This document shows positions 1-7,322 of a stretch of 64,000 nucleotides of DNA, piece by piece. The translations under genes were made by a program, and so were the position numbers. The DNA is from Pseudomonas sp. AL03 (GTDB taxonomy: Bacteria > Pseudomonadota > Gammaproteobacteria > Pseudomonadales > Pseudomonadaceae): NCBI RefSeq assembly GCF_029960815.1, contig NZ_JASBRE010000005.1:124001-188000 (forward strand), given 5' to 3'. The notes beneath the pieces are model-generated. The model was not told the origin of the DNA and searched no databases. It worked only from the letters and a program-made list of their open reading frames with translations. Every line of letters begins with the position of its first letter. The stretch's first letter is position 1.

Positions 1-115
1 CACCACGCGCTGCTTCGTCCAGAAGGACAGGTCGAATGCCATGGGCAACCAGTGTCTGCGCTGCACGAATACCGGCCGGACCGGCACCGATGATGACCAC
101 CGAAGGTTCGCTCAT
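1..115 (-). CDS. FAD-dependent oxidoreductase, N-terminal fragment (cut by window edge)
   Basis: Only the first 38 codons are present; the rest lies left of base 1. The visible part has the dinucleotide-binding signature GAGPAG at residues 10-15, followed by an acidic stretch after strand 2 (VLLDEA), as in FAD/NAD(P)-dependent oxidoreductases. Its ATG overlaps the stop of the preceding 2Fe-2S gene by 4 nt (ATGA), so the two are translationally coupled. A small 2Fe-2S protein paired with an FAD subunit is the layout of HcnBC-type and opine/octopine oxidase dehydrogenases, which oxidise the C-N bond of amino-acid-like substrates. The substrate cannot be read from the sequence. Confidence 0.85.
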   Translation of the reverse strand, partial: MSEPSVVIIGAGPAGIRAAQTLVAHGIRPVLLDEAARG

Positions 116-402
116 AAATGTCGCCCCGGTTCGCGGCTGATCTGCTGGCCGGCTTCGAGCAACGTTGAGCAGGCGCGCACCCGTCGGCCATCGCCCAGTC
201 GAACCCAGCAGTCCTGACAGGCACCCATCATGCAAAACCCGGCGCGGGGTTCGGCGCTGAAGTCGCTGCCGCGCAAGTGGTCGCTGCAGGTCAGCACCGC
301 CGTCAGCAAGGTGTCGCCGAGCAGGCCGGTGGCCGGTTGGCCGTCGAGGGTAAAGTCCAGGGCCGGGCGGTCGCCTTCGGCCAGTCGTTTCAGCAGAGCC
401 AT
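112..402 (-). CDS. Small (2Fe-2S)-binding oxidoreductase subunit
   Basis: 96 aa. Cysteines at 57, 62, 65 and 78 form a C-x4-C-x2-C-x12-C cluster typical of the plant-ferredoxin-like 2Fe-2S domain of HcnA, SoxA-type and opine oxidase small subunits. It should pass electrons from the FAD subunit encoded immediately downstream. The start was placed at MALLKRL because an upstream in-frame extension would run into the permease gene; this start lies 7 nt after the permease stop. It is the fourth gene of the ABC ATPase-permease-permease-2Fe-2S-FAD operon, suggesting that the imported solute is the enzyme's substrate (inference). Confidence 0.85.
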   Translation of the reverse strand: MALLKRLAEGDRPALDFTLDGQPATGLLGDTLLTAVLTCSDHLRGSDFSAEPRAGFCMMGACQDCWVRLGDGRRVRACSTLLEAGQQISREPGRHL

Positions 403-409
403 GGCGCCC

Positions 410-1204
410 TCATTGTTTGCCCACCAGAACCCGATCGAGACCGTAGACCCGATCAAGCAGAATCATCGTCAGCGCGGTCAGCGCAATCACCAGTGCCGAC
501 ACCGCTGCCATCATCGGATCGATGGATTCGGTGGCGTACACGTACATGCGCACCGGCAGGGTTTGCGTGGCCGGCGAGGTGACGAAGATCGACAGCGTGA
601 CCTCATCGAAACTGTTGATGAACGCCAGCAGCCAGCCACCGGCGACCCCCGGCAGAATCATCGGCAAGGTGATTTCCCGGAACAGCGTGAAGCGCCCGGC
701 ACCGAGCGATTGCGCGGCGTGTTCGGCGCTGCGATCCAGGCCGATGGCCGACGCCAGCACCAGTCGTAACACGTACGGTGTAATCACCAGCACGTGGGCG
801 AAGATCAGCCAGGCAAAGCTGCCGTTGACGCCCATCAGCGCAAACAACCGCAGCAGCGCCACGCCGAGCACCAGGTGCGGAATGATGATCGGCGACAGGA
901 ACAGACCGTTGAAAAAGTCCCGACCGGGGAACTCGAACCGCGTGATCGCCAGCGCCGCCGGCACCGCAATCAGCGTCGCCAGACTGGCGGCGCAGAACGC
1001 CAGGATCAGGCTGTTGTAGAACGCATCGACAAAGTCTGCACGCTCGAACACCGCGCGAAACCAGCGCAGGGAAAACTCCGTGGTCGGCAGGCTCAGGGTG
1101 TTTTCCGGGGTGAAGGCCACGAGGCAGACCACCACCAGTGGCGCCAACATAAACAGCACCACCAGGGTATGGAACAGCAGGGCGAAAGGACCGTTCTTGG
1201 ACAT
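410..1204 (-). CDS. ABC transporter permease, PotC/YdcV-like
   Basis: 264 aa inner-membrane permease with about six hydrophobic segments. The EAA-type cytoplasmic loop that contacts the ATPase is visible (EHAAQSLGAGRFTLFREI). This matches the second permease of spermidine/putrescine/opine-type importers. It starts 6 nt after the stop of the partner permease gene. No periplasmic binding protein is seen in the window, so it is probably encoded beyond the left edge. Confidence 0.9.
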   Translation of the reverse strand: MSKNGPFALLFHTLVVLFMLAPLVVVCLVAFTPENTLSLPTTEFSLRWFRAVFERADFVDAFYNSLILAFCAASLATLIAVPAALAITRFEFPGRDFFNGLFLSPIIIPHLVLGVALLRLFALMGVNGSFAWLIFAHVLVITPYVLRLVLASAIGLDRSAEHAAQSLGAGRFTLFREITLPMILPGVAGGWLLAFINSFDEVTLSIFVTSPATQTLPVRMYVYATESIDPMMAAVSALVIALTALTMILLDRVYGLDRVLVGKQ

Positions 1205-1210
1205 GACGAG

Positions 1211-2080
1211 TTATCCCAATGACTTCTTGTAGCGGCCTTCGATCATCCGGTTCCACGACAGCATGATCAGCAGGTTGAGCAACAGCAGGGCCACGGCGAT
1301 GGCCGCGCCCATCGGCCAGTTGAGCTCTGACAGGTATTGGTCGTAGATCAGCGTGGCGACCATTTTCAGTCGGCGTCCGCCGAGCAGGCCGGGAATCGCA
1401 AACGAACTGGCGGCGAGACCGAACACGATCAACGTGCCGGAGAGCACGCCGGGCATGATCTGGGGCAACACCACTTGGCGCATCACGGTGAAGTGGCTGG
1501 CGCCGAGGGACATCGCGGCCTGCTCGGCGGCCGGATCGAGTTTTTGCAACGAGGTCCAGACCGGAATAATCATGAACGGCAGCATCACGTGGACCAGCGC
1601 GATCACCACCGCAAACGGTGTGTAAAGCAATTTCATCGGCGAGCCGCCGAAGGCTTGCAGGGTCTGGTTGACCAGGCCGTCGGCACCCAGCAACAGGCTC
1701 CAGCCAAAAGCGCGCACCACCACCGAAATCAGCAACGGGGTTAGGATCAGAATCAGGAAAATCGAGCGCCACGGTGCGCCCATGCGGCTGAGGATGTAGG
1801 CCTCGGGCACGCCGATCACCACGCAGAGCAGGGTGGTCAGGGCGCTGATCCACATCGTGCGCAGAAAGATTTCGTAGAAGTACGGGTCGCCCAGCAGGCT
1901 GCTGTAGTGGTCGAGGGTGTAGGCGTCGCCGTTGATCCCAGAGCTGTAGTCGAAAACGTTGAATGACAACACCAAAGTCAGCAGCAGCGGGATAACCAGC
2001 AACCCAAGGTACAAGGTCAGGGCCGGAGTCGACAGCCAATAGCCCTGGCGTCCCTGGCGAATGGCGGCAAGCGTACTCAT
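1211..2080 (-). CDS. ABC transporter permease, PotB-like
   Basis: 289 aa, hydrophobic, with an N-terminal membrane segment (about residues 17-39) and an EAA loop (EQAAMSLGASHFTVMRQ). First of the two permeases in a PotABCD-type importer. The start at MSTLAAIRQ gives a 4-nt ATGA overlap with the ATPase stop; longer in-frame extensions would only re-read ATPase sequence. Substrate class (polyamine or opine-like) is inferred from family and from the downstream oxidoreductase. Confidence 0.9.
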   Translation of the reverse strand: MSTLAAIRQGRQGYWLSTPALTLYLGLLVIPLLLTLVLSFNVFDYSSGINGDAYTLDHYSSLLGDPYFYEIFLRTMWISALTTLLCVVIGVPEAYILSRMGAPWRSIFLILILTPLLISVVVRAFGWSLLLGADGLVNQTLQAFGGSPMKLLYTPFAVVIALVHVMLPFMIIPVWTSLQKLDPAAEQAAMSLGASHFTVMRQVVLPQIMPGVLSGTLIVFGLAASSFAIPGLLGGRRLKMVATLIYDQYLSELNWPMGAAIAVALLLLNLLIMLSWNRMIEGRYKKSLG

Positions 2081-3102
2081 GCCGGCACCTCGTCGACACT
2101 CAGTACCCGCAGCAACGTTGCGTCCCAATCGAGGCCGACCGCCGTGCCTTCGGTCAGCGGTGCCGAACCGTCGTTGCGGCGCACCACGCTGAGTTCGCCC
2201 AGGGTCGTCGATACGCCGTACAGCCATTGGCTGCCGAGAAAGAAGCGACTGACGATCTTGCCTTGCAGCCGGCCATGGCCTGCGTCGCGCAAATCGATTT
2301 TTTCCGGGCGCAGACTCAGGGTCAGTTCGCCGTCACCGCGACTGCACACCTGAACGCCACCGGCGCTGTCCCGCTCGCCGGGCAGCAGATTGGCCTTGCC
2401 GACGAAACCGGAAATGAATTCGGTGCGCGGGTGTTCGTAGAGGGTGTAGGGCGCGTCGATCTGGGTGATACGCCCAGCCTGCATCACCACCACCCGGTCG
2501 CTGATAGACAGCGCTTCGGACTGGTCATGGGTGACCATCAGCGTGGTGATCCCGACTTCGCGCTGGATGCGGCGGATTTCGAACTGCATCTCTTCGCGCA
2601 GGTTGGCGTCGAGGTTGGACAGCGGCTCATCAAGCAGCAGCACCGGGGGCTCGATCACCAGGGCTCGAGCCAACGCAACACGTTGACGCTGGCCGCCGGA
2701 GAGTTCTCGCGGGTAGCGCTCGGCATGCGGGTTCAGACGCACCAGTTTCAGCACCCGGTCCACCCGCTGCTGCAATTCGCCGTTGGCCACTTTGCGCATG
2801 CGGAGGCCGAAGGCGACGTTGTCTTTCACCGTCATGTGCGGGAACAGCGCGTAACTCTGGAACACCACGCCCAAGCCGCGGCTGGCGGGTTTGGCGTGGG
2901 TGATGTCGCGACCGTCCAGCAGAATGCGTCCGCTGCTGACTTCGACGAAGCCGGCAATCATTTGCAGGGTGGTGGTTTTGCCGCATCCGGAGGGGCCGAG
3001 CAGCGAGACGAACTCGCCTTTCTCGACCGAGAGGTCGGTGGCAACGACGGCGTCGATCTCGCCGTAACGTTTGCCGAGTCCTTCAAGTTGCACAAAAGCC
3101 AT
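2077..3102 (-). CDS. ABC transporter ATP-binding protein, PotA-like
   Basis: 341 aa. Walker A is GPSGCGKTT (residues 36-44), the signature is LSGGQRQR, Walker B is LLLDEPLSNLD, and the H-loop is VTHDQSEA. The last ~100 residues form a TOBE-type regulatory domain, as in PotA, MalK and other CUT1/polyamine ATPases. It is the first gene of the minus-strand operon and drives uptake through the two permeases downstream. A plus-strand IclR regulator gene diverges from it across 244 bp and is the likely controller. Confidence 0.92.
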   Translation of the reverse strand: MAFVQLEGLGKRYGEIDAVVATDLSVEKGEFVSLLGPSGCGKTTTLQMIAGFVEVSSGRILLDGRDITHAKPASRGLGVVFQSYALFPHMTVKDNVAFGLRMRKVANGELQQRVDRVLKLVRLNPHAERYPRELSGGQRQRVALARALVIEPPVLLLDEPLSNLDANLREEMQFEIRRIQREVGITTLMVTHDQSEALSISDRVVVMQAGRITQIDAPYTLYEHPRTEFISGFVGKANLLPGERDSAGGVQVCSRGDGELTLSLRPEKIDLRDAGHGRLQGKIVSRFFLGSQWLYGVSTTLGELSVVRRNDGSAPLTEGTAVGLDWDATLLRVLSVDEVPA

Positions 3103-3346
3103 AACTGCGCTCCACCTGGGATTGTTATGCGCGGCCTGAGGTCGCGCTTTTTTGTATGGGCAGATACGAAAAGATCTTGCGGGGGGCGTTGGCGCTCGAC
3201 TTGGGTCGGCTGCCGCTGTTGTTCGAATCGCCCCTGTCTGGACGCAGAGTAGGACGAAGAATAGGATGGGCTCAATGGTCTATTTCACTGAAGCGATGGC
3301 TATTTTAAGTTTCATTCGGTGAGTAAATTAATAATCGAGAAAACCC
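3103..3346. promoter_or_regulatory. Divergent promoter region, ABC operon / iclR
   Basis: 244 bp between the ABC ATPase start and the IclR start, with AT-rich sequence near 3285-3335. Near the ATPase end, 3129-3147 can fold (GCGCGGCC-TGA-GGTCGCGC, one mismatch) followed by six T on the plus strand. No plus-strand gene precedes that hairpin, so whether it is a terminator or part of the operon's leader is unclear. No confident operator can be named. Confidence 0.4.
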
Positions 3347-4183
3347 ATGACAGATTCCATTGAGCGGAATGAAAGCAAAAGTGATGTCGGTGTTGGCGCG
3401 GTCTCCAGACTGTTTGCCGTGCTGCGCAGTCTGGGTGACACCGTCGAGGGCGGGGAGCGCGTGACGCAACTGGCCCAGCGCGTCGGTTTGTCACAACCGA
3501 CCACGCACCGATTGCTGCGCAGCCTGATGGATGAGGGCATGGTCGAGCAGGATGCGCGCAGCAAACGCTATCGCTTGAGTCTGGAGTTTTTCGCCCTGGC
3601 GGCCCGTGCCGGGAATACCGCAAACCTGCGCGAACTAGTGCGCCCGGCGCTGCTGCGGCTGTCGGCGTCGTTGGGGGATTCGTTGTTTTTGCTGGCGCGC
3701 AGTGGTTTTGATGCGATCTGCCTGGACCGCAGCGAAGGGCCGTTTCCGATCCGCACGTTTACCGGTGACATCGGCGGGCGCGTAGCACTGGGTGTGGGGC
3801 AGGGCAGCCTGGCGATTCTGGCGTTTTTGCCGGAGGAAGAACGGGATACGGTGATTCACTACAACTTGCCGAGGCTCAAGGATTTTCACCTGTACGACGA
3901 GGTGTTCCTGCGTTCGGAAGTCGAGAATGTGCGCAAACTGGGTTACGCCGGGCGCAACACGGGCGTGTTGCAGGGCATGGCCGGGGTGGCCGTGCCGATT
4001 CTGGATCGTGAAGGGCGGGCAGTGGCGGCGTTGAGTGTGGCGACCGTGAGTGATCGGCTGGGGCCGGATCGCTTGCCGACGGTGGTCGAAATGCTCAAGC
4101 GCGAAGCGGCGCTGATCGGGCCGCGGATCAATCCGTTCGATCCGTTGCTGCGCCGGCCGTCCCAAGTATTTGGGCAGGGCTGA
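3347..4183 (+). CDS. IclR-family transcriptional regulator
   Basis: 278 aa. A winged helix-turn-helix occupies about residues 22-75 (QLAQRVGLSQPTTHRLLRSL), followed by an IclR effector-binding domain to about residue 265. IclR proteins usually control an adjacent catabolic or transport operon and respond to its small-molecule substrate. This gene is divergent from the ABC/oxidoreductase operon, so control of that operon is the simplest inference. The gene ends just before a perfect inverted repeat. Confidence 0.88.
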   Translation: MTDSIERNESKSDVGVGAVSRLFAVLRSLGDTVEGGERVTQLAQRVGLSQPTTHRLLRSLMDEGMVEQDARSKRYRLSLEFFALAARAGNTANLRELVRPALLRLSASLGDSLFLLARSGFDAICLDRSEGPFPIRTFTGDIGGRVALGVGQGSLAILAFLPEEERDTVIHYNLPRLKDFHLYDEVFLRSEVENVRKLGYAGRNTGVLQGMAGVAVPILDREGRAVAALSVATVSDRLGPDRLPTVVEMLKREAALIGPRINPFDPLLRRPSQVFGQG

Positions 4184-4192
4184 CCCCTACGT

Positions 4193-4225
4193 CGATCGTT
4201 CCCACGCAGAGCGTGGGAACGATCG
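4193..4225. repeat. Short perfect palindrome, family A
   Basis: Two 15-nt arms (CGATCGTTCCCACGC and its complement) flank a 3-nt loop AGA. The same unit recurs at 19156-19266 and 63944-63998. It lies between the convergent iclR and anti-sigma genes. No T-run follows, so it is more likely a dispersed repeat than a strong intrinsic terminator. Confidence 0.85.
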
Positions 4226-4234
4226 GTAGCAAGG

Positions 4235-4987
4235 TCAGAACTGGACGGTTTGTTTGAGCAACTGCGCCGCCGGCGTATCAGTCGGGCTGACCATCGCATA
4301 GTTGTACCCGCCCCCCGACCAGTACTCGGCCTGCAACTCGCCATCGCTGCGACTGCCTCTGGGCAACAGGTAGTTTTTCGGTCCCGGTGGGCGGACGTAG
4401 AAGCTGACTTTATGGCCGCTTTGATCTTCATAGACCACCATCGCCGCCGGCCCTTGCTCGGTGCTGAGCAAGCGTCCGCTGACCGGTTTGAAACCGGCGC
4501 CCGAGAGGTCAGGCAAGCGATTGGCTTGAGTGAAATAGCGGTCGAGCCAACCCTGCATGTCACCGTCATCGCTGATTGTGTAATCGGCCGGCAAGATGCC
4601 TTGCTGGGCAATCAGGCGATAGGCCTGCAGGGCATCGGTCATCGGCGGCGTGGCACTGATGAGCATCATCTCCCGGGCTTGCCAACCGCTGAGCGCGCCG
4701 ACGCTGACCGCGATCAGCAACACGGCGGCGCTGGCCAGGTGGCGGCGAGATTGTCGTTTGAGGCGTTGGCGAATCAGCGCCGGGTCGAGGTTCAGGTTGG
4801 CCGGTTGCTGCAGGGCGCCGCTCAATGCCGCGCGCAATTGCTGGGCGTCCTGCTGCCAGGCACGCACGTGTGCAGCCACTTCAGCGTTGCTGGCCAGGAA
4901 AGTCTCCACCAGACGTCGGTCGGCATCGCTGAGTTGATGGTCGACGTAGGCGTGCAGGTCACGCTCGCTTGGGGGCATGCTGATCAT
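4235..4987 (-). CDS. Membrane anti-sigma factor of the ECF pair
   Basis: 250 aa. The N-terminal cytoplasmic part (residues 1-60; HAYVDHQLSDADRRLVETFL) resembles the helical anti-sigma domain but lacks the zinc-binding HxxxCxxC motif. One membrane helix spans about residues 85-103, followed by a ~145-residue periplasmic domain. It should hold the co-encoded ECF sigma factor inactive until a periplasmic signal is sensed. The gene overlaps the sigma stop by 4 nt (ATGA), as is usual for such pairs. The signal is unknown; the divergent catalase-like/b561 genes suggest an oxidant. Confidence 0.85.
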   Translation of the reverse strand: MISMPPSERDLHAYVDHQLSDADRRLVETFLASNAEVAAHVRAWQQDAQQLRAALSGALQQPANLNLDPALIRQRLKRQSRRHLASAAVLLIAVSVGALSGWQAREMMLISATPPMTDALQAYRLIAQQGILPADYTISDDGDMQGWLDRYFTQANRLPDLSGAGFKPVSGRLLSTEQGPAAMVVYEDQSGHKVSFYVRPPGPKNYLLPRGSRSDGELQAEYWSGGGYNYAMVSPTDTPAAQLLKQTVQF

Positions 4988-5490
4988 TTGAGTCTCCGCA
5001 GAGAAGGGCGAGTGATTTCGCCGTCGCTGAGTTGGCGCAAGGCCTGGCGGGCACGGGACAGGCGGGACATCACGGTGCCCGTGGGGACGTCGAGAATCTC
5101 GGCGACCTCTTTATAACTCAAGCCTTCCACCGACACCCAAAGGAGTAACGCGCGTTGTTCGGTGGTGAGCTGGTCGAACGCTTGCAGCGTCGATTGGGCG
5201 ATTACGGTGCGCTCCACCGATGGCTGTGTATCGTCGCGCCCGGTAATGAATTCGAGCATCCGCGCATAACGCCGGGAGCGTCGGTGAGCATCGAGAAACT
5301 GGCGATAAAGAATCGAAAACAGCCAGGCGCGCAAGTCGCCCGCGGGGCGTTTGTCGCCCCAACTCGACAGCGCGCGTTCAAGGCAAGACTGCACCAGATC
5401 GTCGGCGCTGCTGGGGTTGCGCGTCAACGACACGGCAAACCGGCGCAATCTGGGAATGATTTCTCTCAGTTGTTCGTCGATATCGTTCAT
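4984..5490 (-). CDS. ECF RNA polymerase sigma factor
   Basis: 168 aa from the ATG chosen here; a GTG at 5508 would add six residues. Region 2 is at about residues 8-75 (DDLVQSCLERAL, LYRQFLDAHRR) and region 4 is C-terminal (GLSYKEVAEILDVPTGTVMSRL). There is no region 3, as in ECF sigmas. The ATG start leaves a normal leader below the predicted promoter (about 28 nt), whereas the GTG would sit about 10 nt from it. Directs its own transcription and that of the catalase/b561 genes if the shared promoter motif is real. Confidence 0.9.
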   Translation of the reverse strand: MNDIDEQLREIIPRLRRFAVSLTRNPSSADDLVQSCLERALSSWGDKRPAGDLRAWLFSILYRQFLDAHRRSRRYARMLEFITGRDDTQPSVERTVIAQSTLQAFDQLTTEQRALLLWVSVEGLSYKEVAEILDVPTGTVMSRLSRARQALRQLSDGEITRPSLRRLK

Positions 5491-5525
5491 GAAGCTCTGA
5501 CTAGTCACTACGCTGTGGACTAGGA

Positions 5526-5551
5526 AGACGCCCGGCAGTCGAGGTTATTCC
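5526..5551 (-). promoter_or_regulatory. Predicted ECF promoter for the sigma/anti-sigma operon
   Basis: Read on the minus strand: GGAATAA (5551-5545), a 14-nt spacer, then CGTCT (5530-5526). This -35/-10 architecture (GGAA.../CGTC) is typical of ECF sigma targets. An identical pair with the same spacing faces the other way at 5580-5605, implying autoregulation. Confidence 0.7.
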
Positions 5552-5579
5552 ACGCCTGAAAAAATAAATACCGCGCGAT

Positions 5580-5605
5580 GGAATAAACCGCCGTGGGGTT
5601 CGTCT
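5580..5605 (+). promoter_or_regulatory. Predicted ECF promoter for the catalase/b561 operon
   Basis: GGAATAA (5580-5586), 14-nt spacer, CGTCT (5601-5605). It matches exactly the motif and spacing on the opposite strand upstream of the sigma gene, only 28 bp away. Transcription would begin near 5612, about 37 nt before the ATG at 5649. Confidence 0.7.
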
Positions 5606-5648
5606 GCTTGATCCTTCTCACTTGTGGCCGATGGCCCTGGAGTCTTTC

Positions 5649-6737
5649 ATGGTAGATCGCTCATCACCGCCAACCCGGCCACCCTTGAGTGCCGCGAGCC
5701 TGATATTCCGTCTGGCTGGCATTGCCGTGGTCGTCGCCGCCCTGGCCGGGGCTTTTGCCTACGTCAACGGCACCTTTGACCCACAGCGTCTGACGCCGAA
5801 AAAGCTGATCAATGTGCTGGAGACCAACAACGGGGTGCACCCCGGCTTCCGGCGTAATCATTCCAAAGGCGTGTGCGTCATCGGGCATTTCGAGAGCAGC
5901 AGTGAGGCGCGCAGTTTTTCCAGTGCTCAGGTGTTCAACGAAGCGCGGACCCCGGTGGTCGGGCGTTTCGCATTACCGGCCGGCAATCCTTATGCGCCGG
6001 ACAACAGCGTGCCGATCCGTAGTCTGGCGCTGCGTTTCACCCAGGCCAACGGCCAGCAGTGGCGCACCGGGATGAACAGCATGCCGGTGTTCCCGGTGGG
6101 CACGCCCGAGGCGTTCTACCAATTGCAACAAGCCCAGTCGCCGGACCCGGCCACCGGCAAACCGAACCCGGCTGCCGTGCCAGCGTTCTTCGGTTCGCAT
6201 CCGGAAGCTGGACCGTTCCTGGCCTGGATCAAAACCGCCAAGCCGTCGGCCAGTTACGTGACGGAAACCTACAACAGCGTCAATGCGTTTTACCTGGTAA
6301 ACGCTGCGGGACAACGACAGGCGGTGCGCTGGAGCATGGTGCCAGTGGCTCAGGATGCAGCGGGTGCTTCGGCGCCTGAAGGGGGTGATTTCCTCGAGAA
6401 AGACTTGATTCAGCGTATTTCCGCAGGGCCGCTGCGTTGGCAGCTGAACATCACGCTGGCCAACCCTGGTGATCCGGTCAACGACGCCAGTAAAGCCTGG
6501 CCCGACGGTCGCAAAGTGTTGAACGCCGGCACCCTGGTCCTCGAAAGCACTCAGCCGCAACTCAATGGCGAATGCCGTGACATCAACTACGACCCGCTGG
6601 TACTGCCCGCCGGCATAGAAGGTTCCGACGACCCGTTGCTCGCCGCTCGTTCAGCGGGTTACGCCACTTCCTATTTGCGCCGCACCAGCGAAGTCAGCCA
6701 GTTGCCCTCTGCTAATAAACAGGAGACTCGTCAATGA
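5649..6737 (+). CDS. Membrane-anchored catalase-family (SrpA-like) peroxidase
   Basis: 362 aa. The start at MVDRSSPP has a GGAG ribosome site 6 nt upstream; a longer version would add nine residues without one. A single N-terminal membrane helix (about residues 21-44) should place the haem domain in the periplasm. The core resembles the small catalase-related peroxidase domain: the distal His in FRRNHSKGVCVIGHF, then RSFSSAQVF. It lacks the C-terminal domains of full catalases. It overlaps the cytochrome b561 gene by 4 nt, suggesting that b561 supplies electrons. Periplasmic peroxide reduction is inferred from family and context. Confidence 0.85.
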   Translation: MVDRSSPPTRPPLSAASLIFRLAGIAVVVAALAGAFAYVNGTFDPQRLTPKKLINVLETNNGVHPGFRRNHSKGVCVIGHFESSSEARSFSSAQVFNEARTPVVGRFALPAGNPYAPDNSVPIRSLALRFTQANGQQWRTGMNSMPVFPVGTPEAFYQLQQAQSPDPATGKPNPAAVPAFFGSHPEAGPFLAWIKTAKPSASYVTETYNSVNAFYLVNAAGQRQAVRWSMVPVAQDAAGASAPEGGDFLEKDLIQRISAGPLRWQLNITLANPGDPVNDASKAWPDGRKVLNAGTLVLESTQPQLNGECRDINYDPLVLPAGIEGSDDPLLAARSAGYATSYLRRTSEVSQLPSANKQETRQ

Positions 6738-7279
6738 GCGCTCAACCGAACCACTTCGCGCCTTTAGCGCGACTCCTGCATTGGCTGATGGCGCTGATGA
6801 TCATTGCGATGCTGTTTATCGGCGCGGGCATGGTCGCCTCGGTATCCGAGCGCCGTGAGTGGCTGATCCATCTGCACAAACCCTTGGGCGTTGCGATTCT
6901 GCTGCTGGTGATCGTGCGTCTGGGCGTGCGTTTTTCCACTCGACAGCCACCGCTGCCGGAGGATCTGCCAGGTTGGCAAGTGCTGGCGGCCAAGGCTTCA
7001 CATGTTTTGTTGTACGCCTTGATGCTGGTCCTGCCGCTGCTGGGCTGGGCGATGATTTCGGCGGCGGGGGATCCGGTCATGCTCAGCAGCTCGTTGCAGT
7101 TGCCATCGATCCTGCCGGCGAATGCGCAGGTGTTTGCGTTCCTGCGCAAGGCTCACGGGTATCTGGCGTATTTGCTGTTCTTGACGGTGCTGCTGCATTT
7201 GGCGGCGGCGTTGTTTCACGGTTGGGTGCGCCGCGATGAGGTGCTGGACAGCATGTTGCGGGGGAAGGATCGCGGATGA
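6734..7279 (+). CDS. Cytochrome b561
   Basis: 181 aa, four membrane helices, with conserved histidines in ARLLHWL, LIHLHKPLG, KASHVLLYA and VLLHLAAALFHGW that fit the two b-type haems of the bacterial b561 family. It should carry electrons from the quinol pool to the periplasm. Its ATGA start overlap with the catalase-like gene argues for a functional pair. The gene is followed by a short hairpin shared with the convergent carboxypeptidase gene. Confidence 0.9.
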   Translation: MSAQPNHFAPLARLLHWLMALMIIAMLFIGAGMVASVSERREWLIHLHKPLGVAILLLVIVRLGVRFSTRQPPLPEDLPGWQVLAAKASHVLLYALMLVLPLLGWAMISAAGDPVMLSSSLQLPSILPANAQVFAFLRKAHGYLAYLLFLTVLLHLAAALFHGWVRRDEVLDSMLRGKDRG

Positions 7280-7284
7280 CCCTC

Positions 7285-7310
7285 TGTAGCAGCCTTCGGC
7301 AGCTGCTACA
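7285..7310. terminator. Hairpin between convergent b561 and carboxypeptidase genes
   Basis: Arms TGTAGCAG and CTGCTACA enclose a short loop. No long T-run is present on either strand, so termination is possible but not assured. The sequence resembles the short REP-like palindromes elsewhere in the window. Confidence 0.4.
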
Positions 7311-7322
7311 TGGATCTGGCAA

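Noticed and set aside
603..2099. 498-codon minus-strand frame across both permease genes
   Set aside because: It is an alternate frame of the two ABC permeases, rich in Arg/Pro/Gly, with no domain similarity.
3129..3153. Plus-strand hairpin plus six T as a terminator or riboswitch for the ABC operon
   Set aside because: No plus-strand gene precedes it and the T-run is on the wrong strand for the operon; no aptamer-like structure was seen.
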